Shown piece by piece: positions 18,412 through 26,455 of a stretch of DNA of 64,000 nucleotides. How positions within the stretch are numbered: position 1 is the first letter of the stretch; each line of letters begins with the position of its first letter. A program made the translations under genes and the position numbers. This stretch comes from Propionibacterium australiense (GTDB taxonomy: Bacteria; Actinomycetota; Actinomycetes; Propionibacteriales; Propionibacteriaceae), in NCBI RefSeq assembly GCF_003666605.1, contig NZ_RCIV01000008.1, positions 1-64,000 on the forward strand, in the 5' to 3' direction. The notes beneath the pieces were generated by a model. That model saw nothing but the letters and a program-made list of their open reading frames with translations. It was not told the origin of the DNA and searched no databases.

Positions 18412-19346
18412 TCATCGCCACCAGCCTCTCAGCACATGCGATGCATCCCTTACCCTGGTCCGCAGGCGATACGGCTGGTGGCCGGCCAGCATGAAGACAT
18501 CCGTACCATCACACCCCCCCCCCCGAAACACATGTTTCCGATGTGCCCCTCCGGGGTCGGGACGAATCCGATCAGTCGAGCCTCCGGGGTGTAGATGTGA
18601 ATCCCATCGAATTCACAACTCCACACATTGCCCAGCTCATCGACCCGAATCCCATCGGCGATACCTGAATTGACCAGCACGAAATCGCGACCACCCTTGA
18701 GAAGTCTTCCTTCGAGTACTTTGTATACCCTGATGGAATGCGTTCCGTTCGGATTCGGATCATTGTTGGGAAGATCGATTGAGTTGTCACTGGAATAAAG
18801 CAGTGACTCATCGGGGGAAAAAGCCAGTCCGTTCGGCATCTCAACATCGAGGATTACTGGATCTATTTTCTGGGCGACCGGATCAAACCGAAACACCCAA
18901 TGATCACCGTACTCCAGCTCGCCTTCATAGCCCTCCCCAGGGCGACGGATCCCGTACGATGGATCAGAGAACCAGATGGTTCCATCGGACTTGACGACGA
19001 CGTCATTAGGGGAGTTGAATCGACGCCCCTGCCACTCACCGACGATCTCAGAGGTGACACCATCATGCACCATCTCAACTGATCGTCTCCCGTGCGAGCA
19101 CTGGATTATCTCGCCGTTCAGGCCGGTGGTTCGCCCATTCGTATATTCACAGTTCTCCTGCCAAACAGTGATCTTGTTGGTTTCCTCACTCCATTGCAGA
19201 ATCCGGTTCCCGTGAATATCACTGAACAACAGGATACCTTCTTCCCGCACCCACGCGGGACCTTCAGCCCATCCAGCAGTCACCGTACCATCACCCAGCA
19301 CCTCAGGCGCTTCGCTCAGTATTAGTCGTGCATCATCCTTGATCAT
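18412..19346 (-). pseudogene. SMP-30/gluconolactonase-family lactonase, frameshifted at a G11 tract
   Basis: A six-bladed beta-propeller lactonase of about 310 residues. Seen: AEGPAW, FSDIHGNRIL, NGRTTGLNGEIIQCSHGRR, NSPNDVVVKSDGTIWFSDPSYG, MPNGLAFSPDESLLYSSDN and ADGIRVDELGNVW, all typical motifs including metal-site Glu, Asn and Asp positions. After GHIGNMCFG the frame runs through eleven G and ends in an unrelated tail at 18450. With 9 or 12 G the frame would read CDGTDVFMLAGHQPYRLRTR and stop at 18412, as expected for the family. So the gene is off by one base in a homopolymer: decay, phase variation or a sequencing error. It would hydrolyse a sugar lactone, possibly L-rhamnono-lactone for the operon at 30171-34768. 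Confidence 0.8.
18514..18524. repeat. Homopolymer C11 (G11 on coding strand) inside the lactonase gene
   Basis: Eleven consecutive C on the plus strand. Loss of two or gain of one base would restore the conserved C-terminus of the lactonase. Runs of this length are prone to slipped-strand change and to sequencing error. Confidence 0.9.
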
Positions 19347-19554
19347 CTTGATTTCCCCTAGTTCCAGTCACAACGCAGCCTTACCGCCAGGCAATATGCA
19401 AGGCGAGTTGCTGCAGGCACAGGTATCTGAAAGAGTCATCGCATTCCTACCCAACCAGCCATACACCCCAAGCATCCAGCACCTTCACCGCAGTACGGGT
19501 TCATGACGGCTGAAATGGAACGCTGCGACATGAGAGCTCCCGACAGGCCGTGCG

Positions 19555-20481
19555 TCACCCGAAGGAGCGCAGTGCGCCACGCAGGACCTGCCGGATGTAT
19601 TCCGCGTTCTCTGCGCCGACTCCGAGCCAGTCCGAACCGTAGTGTTCGGTCATGAACGGCCCCCTGTAACCCAGTTGGATCGCCCGCCTGATCACTGCCC
19701 GATAGTTCACGACACCGTACTTGAGCGGCACCGGCGCCGACATGTAGGCGCCCGTCACGTCGTCCTCGTCGCGGATGTAGCTCTTGATGTGCCAGTAGTT
19801 CGAGACCGGGAGCAGCTTCTCGTACATCTCCTCACCCTTCGGCATGGGGCGGTGCAGCCTGATGAGGTTCCCCAGGTCCGGATTGATGCCGACTGCGGGG
19901 TGGTTCACGTCCTTGTGGAACTGGAGGGCCCCCTCGACGGTTCCAACGAAGGTGTCCTCGTACATCTCCAAGCTGATCTCCAGCCCGAGCCGCTGAGCGT
20001 GATCGGCGAGTTCCCTGACTCTTTCCACAGCGAGGTCGTACAGGGCGGGGTCATCGTGGTGGCCTTCTGCCAGCCAGAACCACAACGCCTTCTTCTGCGG
20101 CTCCGTGAGGTCCTGCTGGAAGCCGATGTTGACGATCGTGGCGCCGAGCGCGGAAGCCCTGTCGATGGTGCGGTGCACAAGGGCGAGGTTCTCGTCGCCC
20201 CGGTCCGCGTCGATGACGCTGTTCCGCCCGATCGACATGGCAGCGCAGGCCAGACCAGTCTCATCGAGCAGCACCTGGAACTGGGCGAACCGCTCCTCAC
20301 TGATGTCAGCGAGGGGAATCCAGTCGTCCATGGGGTCGAAGTGTTTGAAGCCAAGCTCGGCAACCTGGAGGAGCTGGTCACGCCAGATCTCGAGCGGAGC
20401 CTCGGCGATGGGGGTGCCGTCCTCGGCAACTGGCCCGAAGTTCATCTTGCAGGCAATGGGCCATGCATCAGCTGTGTACAT
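19555..20481 (-). CDS. Sugar phosphate isomerase/epimerase-like TIM-barrel protein
   Basis: 308 residues from ATG 20481, preceded by GAGAGGA. AP-endonuclease-2/xylose-isomerase-like TIM barrel. Visible metal-site candidates are EMYEDTF (Glu), GINPDLGN (Asp), NYWHIKSY (His) and MTEHYGSDW (Glu). Family members are epimerases, isomerases, dehydratases or decarboxylases of ketoses and sugar acids; the exact reaction is unknown. A 16-base promoter element 46 bases upstream is shared with the L-rhamnose operon. The lactonase gene follows 208 bases downstream in the same direction and may be co-transcribed. Confidence 0.85.
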   Translation of the reverse strand: MYTADAWPIACKMNFGPVAEDGTPIAEAPLEIWRDQLLQVAELGFKHFDPMDDWIPLADISEERFAQFQVLLDETGLACAAMSIGRNSVIDADRGDENLALVHRTIDRASALGATIVNIGFQQDLTEPQKKALWFWLAEGHHDDPALYDLAVERVRELADHAQRLGLEISLEMYEDTFVGTVEGALQFHKDVNHPAVGINPDLGNLIRLHRPMPKGEEMYEKLLPVSNYWHIKSYIRDEDDVTGAYMSAPVPLKYGVVNYRAVIRRAIQLGYRGPFMTEHYGSDWLGVGAENAEYIRQVLRGALRSFG

Positions 20482-20526
20482 CTGGTCCTCTCCCGTCCGA
20501 TCACCCTTGATCGGACGTCTTGGAAC

Positions 20527-20542
20527 CATCATAGATCATATA
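20527..20542 (-). promoter_or_regulatory. Shared operator element, copy 1 (CATCATAGATCATATA)
   Basis: This 16-mer occurs again at 34812-34827. Each copy lies about 45 bases upstream of the first start codon of its minus-strand transcription unit. On the coding strand it reads as a partially symmetric A/T-rich element (TATATGATCTATGATG) that could overlap a -10 box. Candidate site for the GntR/FCD regulator at 29434 or 14752. Confidence 0.6.
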
Positions 20543-20685
20543 TTCTATTTGTCTATAGCTTCCGGCTTCTTCGGTGCGATGGGGGCGCACCGCAGCCAAC
20601 TCAGCGCGCCACAAGCCGTGAAGCTGTGGATACGGCTCGTGCTGATGCCACGCCAGGGGCTGCTGTCGGCCCCCTCACAGGCGAC

Positions 20686-20718
20686 TGGGTCCCCACCTCA
20701 TGAAGGTGGGGACCCAGG
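20686..20718. terminator. Intrinsic terminator after the FGGY/AraM operon
   Basis: Perfect hairpin: arms CTGGGTCCCCACCT and its complement, 5-base loop CATGA. It lies about 40 bases beyond the stop of the ribulokinase-like gene (20757, minus) and upstream of the TIM-barrel promoter. Confidence 0.85.
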
Positions 20719-20756
20719 GCTTCGGGATGCTGGTCTCTGCGGCGCCAGCGGTCAGA

Positions 20757-22427
20757 TCACCGCGGAGTCACGGCTCGGGCCTGCGCACGGATGCTCTTCA
20801 ACCGGTGCATGACCTCGTTGTCGCCCCGCCCGAAGTAGTCGTACAACCTGCTGTACTCCGCGTAGAGCAGGTCGTACTGGTCCGCGCGGGTCTCGTCGGG
20901 CAGGTAGACGCCCTCCCTCTTCGACCCCATGGCAGCCGAGGCCGCCTTGACGTCGGGATACTCGCCGGCGGCTACTGCGGCGAAGATGGCCGAGCCGAGG
21001 GCGCCGGGTTGCTCAGCAGTACCGACCGAGAGGGGGCGGCGGCAGACGTCGGCGAGGATCTGCATGAACAGACGGTTCCTGGTCAGCCCACCGGCCACGA
21101 CGAGCTCCTTGATGCCGATCCCGGCCGAGACGAAGGCGTCAACGATCGTCCTGGCCCCGAAGGCGCAGGACTCGAGCAGTGCGCGGTACTGGTCCTCGGG
21201 CGTCGTGGTGAGGCTCAGGCCCAGCATGAGACCGGACAGCTGTGCGTCCATGAGGGTCGATCGGTTGCCGTTGTGCCAGTCCAGTGCCACCAGGCCGTGA
21301 GCACCGACCGGCTGATGCTCGCACTTGCGGGTGAGCAGCTCGTGCACCGGGATGCCCAGCTCGTCGGCCTCGGCCTGGTACCGGGCGGGAACGCAGCTGT
21401 CGACGAACCAGGCGAAGATGTCGCCTGCGGCGGTCTGGCCCGCCTCGAAGCCCCAGGAGCCGTCGACGATCCCTCCGTCGACGATCCCGAAGATGCCGGG
21501 CACCGGAACCGGCGCCGGCCACGAGAGCAGATAGCAGACCGACGTCCCCATGATGGCCGTCATGACACCGTCCTCGACACCCTGCACGGCGGGACCGGTG
21601 ACATGGGCGTCGATGTTCCCGCTGGCCACCGCGATACCGGCCGGCAGCCCGAGCCTGGCCGCCACCTCGGGCCTCAGCCCGCCGACGTCGTGCCCGAGGG
21701 GCAGGACCGGGGCATTCATCTTCTCGTCATAGACGCTCTCCAGGCCCGGGTTCACCTGGCGCAGGAAGTCCTTGGACGGGTACCGGCCGTCCTGGAGGAT
21801 GCGCTTGTAACCGGACGAACCGGCGGCGAAGGTCAGCCGACCGGTCAGGTGCCAGGTGAGCCAGTCCATGGCCTCGCAGAAGACGTCGGTGGCCGCATAG
21901 ACCTCGGGAGCGCACTCCAGGGTCTCGGTGACCTTGGGCAGCAGCATCTCGGAGTTGAGCACGCCGCCGTAGCGGCTCAGCCACTCCTCGCCTCGCTCGG
22001 TGGCGACATCGACGATGCGCTTGGCCTGGTCGACGGCGCCGTGGTGCTTCCACAGCTTCACCCAGGCGTGCGGGTTGTCGGCGAACTGCGGCAGCTCACA
22101 CACCGGGGTGCCGTCCGCCGTGGCCGCGACGACGGTCGCCGAGGTGACGTCCAGCCCCACGCCGATGATGTCGGTCGCCTTGACGCCCGAGGCGGCCACT
22201 GCCGCGGGCACCGTCTCGTAGAGTGCGGTGAGATAGTCGCCTGGATCCTGCAGCGCGAAGTCCGGGGGCAGCTCCTGCCCATCGGCCGCGGTCAGTCTCG
22301 TGTCCATCACGGCGTGCGGGTACTCGCAGACCGCCGTGCCGACCATCTCGCCGTCGCTGACGCGGACCACTGCCGCGCGACAGGACAGCGTACCGAAATC
22401 CAATCCCACTACGTATTTCTCAGTCAT
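20757..22427 (-). CDS. araB: Ribulokinase-like FGGY kinase
   Basis: 556 residues from ATG 22427 (GAGGAG just upstream). FGGY carbohydrate kinase of the AraB subgroup: GLDFGTLSCRAAVV, GVGLDVTSATVV, NPHAWVKLWKHHGA, YGGVLNSEMLLPKV, EAMDWLTWHLTG and ALDWHNGNRS are ribulokinase-type motifs. It phosphorylates a 2-ketopentose (L- or D-ribulose) or a related ketose or polyol with ATP. Last gene of the minus-strand operon from 27535. No L-arabinose isomerase (AraA) or ribulose-5-phosphate epimerase (AraD) gene is nearby, so the substrate may be ribulose derived from a pentitol rather than from arabinose. Confidence 0.85.
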   Translation of the reverse strand: MTEKYVVGLDFGTLSCRAAVVRVSDGEMVGTAVCEYPHAVMDTRLTAADGQELPPDFALQDPGDYLTALYETVPAAVAASGVKATDIIGVGLDVTSATVVAATADGTPVCELPQFADNPHAWVKLWKHHGAVDQAKRIVDVATERGEEWLSRYGGVLNSEMLLPKVTETLECAPEVYAATDVFCEAMDWLTWHLTGRLTFAAGSSGYKRILQDGRYPSKDFLRQVNPGLESVYDEKMNAPVLPLGHDVGGLRPEVAARLGLPAGIAVASGNIDAHVTGPAVQGVEDGVMTAIMGTSVCYLLSWPAPVPVPGIFGIVDGGIVDGSWGFEAGQTAAGDIFAWFVDSCVPARYQAEADELGIPVHELLTRKCEHQPVGAHGLVALDWHNGNRSTLMDAQLSGLMLGLSLTTTPEDQYRALLESCAFGARTIVDAFVSAGIGIKELVVAGGLTRNRLFMQILADVCRRPLSVGTAEQPGALGSAIFAAVAAGEYPDVKAASAAMGSKREGVYLPDETRADQYDLLYAEYSRLYDYFGRGDNEVMHRLKSIRAQARAVTPR

Positions 22428-22551
22428 GTGTTCTCCTCGTCGAGCAGCACTGGCAGAGCCCCGGGCGGCCCGGCCACCGGGTGGTCCAGAACCGGACGGA
22501 TCCGCCATCCGGCTCGTTGGCGTCAAGCCGGGCAGGACACCCGGCAGCCGG

Positions 22552-23910
22552 TCATTCGGCCCAGGGCCGCTGGCCCCAGAAGCCATCGGGCGCGAACAGC
22601 CTGTCGACCTGCTCGTCGAGCACGCCGAGCTCGAACAGGGCGTCGGGCAGGGTGTAGCGGCTGCGGATCATGCGGCAGCGCAGATAGGTGTCCTTGAAGC
22701 GCTGCCGGCTCAGACCGATCTGCTGCGGGTGCCAGTAGGCGCCGACCTGCTTGAGGATCGACTCGGCCCGTTCCGGCGGGATGATCTGGGCACGGGCACG
22801 CGCAGCGATCGTGGGCCACTTGTCCTTGATCAGTTCGATGCGCTCGCGCAGCTGGTCCGCGGTGAGGTACTTGTCGAGTGTCTGCTTGACGGCCGGCTCC
22901 ACCATGTTTCCGGTGAACCAGGACCGCACGTAGGCCTCGGTGTCCTCACGGCTGCGCCACCCGGCGACGACCGCCTCGGTGTCGATGGCGGCCACGTCGA
23001 GGTCGACGGCGTTCTGCCACAGCGCCAGGGTGGCCAGCGTCCCCAGCCCCACCTTGAAACCGTGGGTCAGTGGCGGCTCCTGGTCCATGCCCAGGTGCTC
23101 CATCTCCCAGACGTGGGAGAAGAGGTGGCCGGCGCCGGAGGCGGGGCGGGAGCTGATGCGGTACCGCTGCATCGACAGCCCCGAGAGCACCAGGCCCTCG
23201 GCGAGGGCGACGAAGGCGCCAGGTTCGCGGTCGACCAGGCCCTGGGGCTCGCTGATGGCGGCCGCGAGCCTGCCCTGGGCGAGGTCCCAGGAGCCCTGGT
23301 CGATGGGTTCGATGCCCAGTTCGTCGGCCAGGATCCAGTCGGCGCCGGCGGGGATCTTCTCGATGAGATCACCGACGCCGGTGGCGGTGCAGCGCTGGGG
23401 CGCCTCGGCCAGGGTCGGCAGGTCGACGATGAGGCCCTGCGGTGCACGGCAGGTCAGCGTCGTCTTGAAACCGTCGACCGAGAGCGAGGCGCCGAACGCC
23501 GCGTAGCCGTCCATCGACGCCGCAGTGCACACGACGAGGTAGCGCCGCTCCAGCTCGTCGCTGGCCCTCTTCACGAGGTCGTTGAGCGTGCCCGAGCCGA
23601 CGACGACGGCGTTCGCGCCGAGCGGGGCGAGGAACTCGCGCAGCAGTTCGACGTTCTCGTACTTGGCGTAGACGCTGGGGCTGCCCGGGAAGACGTACGG
23701 TTCGGCGAGCTCAACGCCGGCGTCCCTGAGCGATGCGCTCACCTGCTCCCCGGCCACCGCCCAGGTGTTCTCGTCGGCGATGACGACGCCCGCGGCCTCG
23801 CCGAAGAGTTCCCTGAACATGCGGCCGGTCTCGCCGAGCACCCCCTCGCCCATGACGACCAGGTCGGTGTCGTCGGCACTCGCGAGCGCCTGTTCGATCA
23901 GATCTGACAT
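22552..23910 (-). CDS. araM: AraM/glycerol-1-phosphate-dehydrogenase-like NAD(P)-dependent dehydrogenase
   Basis: 452 residues, iron-containing alcohol dehydrogenase superfamily. Seen: VVGSGTLNDLVKRAS (nucleotide binding), CTAASMDGYAAFGASL, GVGDLIEKIPAG, and the metal-binding pair in HLFSHVWEMEH. AraM/EgsA proteins reduce dihydroxyacetone phosphate, and relatives reduce ketose phosphates. Beside two ketose kinases, interconversion of a ketose phosphate and a polyol phosphate is plausible. Length is slightly above the ~400 of B. subtilis AraM. The gene lies 29 bases after the upstream kinase. Confidence 0.85.
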   Translation of the reverse strand: MSDLIEQALASADDTDLVVMGEGVLGETGRMFRELFGEAAGVVIADENTWAVAGEQVSASLRDAGVELAEPYVFPGSPSVYAKYENVELLREFLAPLGANAVVVGSGTLNDLVKRASDELERRYLVVCTAASMDGYAAFGASLSVDGFKTTLTCRAPQGLIVDLPTLAEAPQRCTATGVGDLIEKIPAGADWILADELGIEPIDQGSWDLAQGRLAAAISEPQGLVDREPGAFVALAEGLVLSGLSMQRYRISSRPASGAGHLFSHVWEMEHLGMDQEPPLTHGFKVGLGTLATLALWQNAVDLDVAAIDTEAVVAGWRSREDTEAYVRSWFTGNMVEPAVKQTLDKYLTADQLRERIELIKDKWPTIAARARAQIIPPERAESILKQVGAYWHPQQIGLSRQRFKDTYLRCRMIRSRYTLPDALFELGVLDEQVDRLFAPDGFWGQRPWAE

Positions 23911-23939
23911 CCTGATCCTTTACTCCTTCATCCGATTCG

Positions 23940-25499
23940 TCACTGCTGCGCCTCGTGGTCCACCATGTCATGGATCATCGACCGCAGCTTGGGGTACGTG
24001 TCACAGTAGGCGTCCACGTAGAACGTGTATTCCTCGTGCAGCTCGGGATCGGGCTCCAGGACGTCGATCTCGTGCACCATCGAGGCGGCCGCCTCGGGAA
24101 GATCCTTGTACAGCCCCGCACCCACCGCGGCGAGCATGCAGGTTCCGAGCACCACCGCGTCCCCGACCTCGGTCAGGGCGATCGGCACGCCTGAGACGTC
24201 CGCGTGCATCTGCATCCAGTCACGGCTCTTGGTCGCGCCACCGCAGGCCACCATGCGGCTGACCTCGAAACCGGCGGCCTTCATGGCGCGCAGGTTGTGC
24301 GCATTCCCGTAGCAGACCGACTCCTGGATGGCGTGGTAGACGTGAGCCGGGGTGTGTGCCAGCGACAGGCCCCAGACGATGCCACGGGCCTTCGAGTCCG
24401 TGTACGGCGTGCGGTTGCCCTGGAAGTACTCATTGATGATGAGCCCGTCCGAACCGGGCCGGATGCTCCTGGACTGCTCGTTGAGCACGTCGTAGGCGTT
24501 GAGGCCGACGCGCTCGGCCGCCTGGATGACGTCACGGGCGAAATTGTCGCGGAACCATTTGAGCACCGAGCCGGTGGACACCTGCGAGCCCTCGACCGTG
24601 TACTGGCCGGGCATGACGCCGTCGGTGTAGGCGCCGAAGAAGCCCTCGCCATGGATCTCCTTGTCCGACTGGCCCGTGAGGACGTGGGAGGAGCCGGTGA
24701 TGAGAGCCATCTGCCCGGGCTGCAGGACGCCCAGACCGATCTGGCCAGCCCACGCGTCGGCCATGCCCTGGGCGACCGGGATGCCGGGACGCAGCCCGAG
24801 CAGCTGGGCGGCGATGGTGCCGAGCTCACCGACCGGGGCGCCCAGGTCGAGGACGCGTTCGGGGATCTTGTCGAAGACGTCGCCGCAGCCTATGGTCTCG
24901 TAGAAGTCCTTCGGCCAGCCGCCCCTGTCGCGGTTGTGGTACATGCGGTTGGCGGCCGAGTTGATGTTGGTGGTCCACTCGCCGGTCAGCTTGTAGGTCA
25001 CCCAGTCGGGCGCGTCGACCAGGTGTGCGGCCTTGGCGTAGGTCTCGGGCTCGTTCTCGCGCAGCCAGGCGGCCTTGAAGGGGTACCACTCGGCCGTCGC
25101 CGGGGAGTGGCCACCGCCGTTGTAGAGACGGGCCACCGAATCGGACAGGCCTGCTCGTTCGGCCTGCTCGGTGGCGCGCACGTCCATCCACATGATGGCA
25201 GGGCGGAGCTCCACGCCCTTGGCGTCCAGGGCAACCATCGTCAAGGTCGTGGCGTCGTAGGAGATGCCGGCGATGGCAGATGCCGGGATGCCCGAGCTGT
25301 CGAGGGCCTTGTGAGTGGAGGCCTGCAATGCCTTCCACCAGTCCTCCGGGTTCTGCTCCGCCCAGCCCGGGTGCGGGTGGGTGGTCTTGTAGGGCGTGGC
25401 GGCGAAGGTGATCGGGCGGCCCTGCAGATCGCAGATGGCCACGCGGCAGGACTCGGTGCCGTAGTCGATACCCAGCACGTAAGGGCCGTTGTCGGTCAT
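23940..25499 (-). CDS. FGGY-family carbohydrate kinase
   Basis: 519 residues with GIDYGTESCRVAICD, GISYDATTLTMVALD, AIMWMDVRA, DAPDWVTYKLTG, ITGSSHVL and the C-terminal VACGGATKS adenosine site. Distinct from the ribulokinase-like neighbour: it belongs with FGGY kinases annotated as xylulokinase- or pentulose-kinase-like, whose substrates include xylulose and tetritol-derived ketoses. Two FGGY kinases of different subfamilies in one operon suggest that two substrates or two stereoisomers are handled. Confidence 0.85.
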   Translation of the reverse strand: MTDNGPYVLGIDYGTESCRVAICDLQGRPITFAATPYKTTHPHPGWAEQNPEDWWKALQASTHKALDSSGIPASAIAGISYDATTLTMVALDAKGVELRPAIMWMDVRATEQAERAGLSDSVARLYNGGGHSPATAEWYPFKAAWLRENEPETYAKAAHLVDAPDWVTYKLTGEWTTNINSAANRMYHNRDRGGWPKDFYETIGCGDVFDKIPERVLDLGAPVGELGTIAAQLLGLRPGIPVAQGMADAWAGQIGLGVLQPGQMALITGSSHVLTGQSDKEIHGEGFFGAYTDGVMPGQYTVEGSQVSTGSVLKWFRDNFARDVIQAAERVGLNAYDVLNEQSRSIRPGSDGLIINEYFQGNRTPYTDSKARGIVWGLSLAHTPAHVYHAIQESVCYGNAHNLRAMKAAGFEVSRMVACGGATKSRDWMQMHADVSGVPIALTEVGDAVVLGTCMLAAVGAGLYKDLPEAAASMVHEIDVLEPDPELHEEYTFYVDAYCDTYPKLRSMIHDMVDHEAQQ

Positions 25500-25558
25500 G
25501 GGAACTCTCCTTTGAGCGCGTTGGCTTGCAGCGCTCCCCCGTTGGGAGCCTGCGGTTT

Positions 25559-26416
25559 TCAGCGGTCGTCCTCCGACCAGCCGAGTTCACCCCAGTACCG
25601 GGCAGGGATGAGGCGGTCGACGCGGTCGAGGACGTAGGTGGGTCTGTGAGCCTCGTCGAGGGCGGCGATGTCCGCCGGCGATGCCTCGCCGGTGAGCACG
25701 CACGCCGACTTCATCCCGGCGTCGAGCGCCATCTGGATGTCGGTCTGGAGGCGATCACCGACCATGACGCAGTCGGCCACGTCGACGTCGAGGCCGGACA
25801 GCGCCTCGGTGAGCATCACGGGCGAGGGCTTGCCGAAGTTCACCTGGCACGTGGCGCCGGTGCAGGCCTCGATGGCGGCGGTGATTGCCGCGCAGTCGGG
25901 CTCGCCGCGCCCGCCGGGGAAGGGACAGAAACGGTCGGGGTTGGTCTGCACCAGGATGGCCCGTTTGTGGAACCAGATGGCGTCGAAGGCGATCTGGAGT
26001 TTGCGGTAGTCGAACCTGCGGTCATAGGAGGCTATGACGATGTCGATCCGCGACGGGTCATCGCTCAGCTCGAAGCCGGCCTCGGTGAGGGCGCGGCACA
26101 GGGGCTCTTCTGCGATCGGGAACAGGACGGCGTCCGGATGGTTCTGCCTGAGCCAGCGGACAGCCGTCACAACGGTGTTGCAGATGTCGTCGAGCCCCGT
26201 GGGCAGCCCCAGACCGGTCAGCTTCTTCACGTACATGTCGGGATCCCTGGTGGGATTGTTCGACAGGAAGCGGACCGGGATCCGGCGTCGGCGCAGTTCC
26301 TCGATCATGCGTTTGGCACCGGGCAGGAGCTGGCTGCCGAGGTAGATCGTGCCGTCGAGGTCGAAGATGTAGGCGCTGGCGAACTCGGTGGGGCTGCTCA
26401 CGAGACCGTGACTCAT
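25559..26416 (-). CDS. HAD-superfamily IIA phosphatase (NagD-like)
   Basis: 285 residues. HAD motifs in order: DLDGTIYLG (I), LSNNPTRD (II), a large C2-type cap, FGKPSPVM (III) and MVGDRLQTDIQMA (IV). Type IIA HADs dephosphorylate small sugar phosphates, nucleotides or glycerol phosphates. In an operon with two kinases and AraM it may remove a dead-end phosphate ester or act on glycerol- or polyol-phosphate. It ends 59 bases before the FGGY kinase start. Confidence 0.85.
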   Translation of the reverse strand: MSHGLVSSPTEFASAYIFDLDGTIYLGSQLLPGAKRMIEELRRRRIPVRFLSNNPTRDPDMYVKKLTGLGLPTGLDDICNTVVTAVRWLRQNHPDAVLFPIAEEPLCRALTEAGFELSDDPSRIDIVIASYDRRFDYRKLQIAFDAIWFHKRAILVQTNPDRFCPFPGGRGEPDCAAITAAIEACTGATCQVNFGKPSPVMLTEALSGLDVDVADCVMVGDRLQTDIQMALDAGMKSACVLTGEASPADIAALDEAHRPTYVLDRVDRLIPARYWGELGWSEDDR

Positions 26417-26455
26417 GCGTGGTTCCCTTCTCCGTGGCGATCGGACCGCGGACGC

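Noticed and set aside
18514-18524. Treating the C11 run as proof of phase variation
   Set aside because: A homopolymer of this length is equally a classic sequencing-error site, so it is reported only as a candidate.
20757-22427. Reading the araB/araM genes as an L-arabinose operon
   Set aside because: No AraA isomerase, AraD epimerase or AraR is present in the operon; a DeoR regulator and a second FGGY kinase do not fit the standard arabinose locus.
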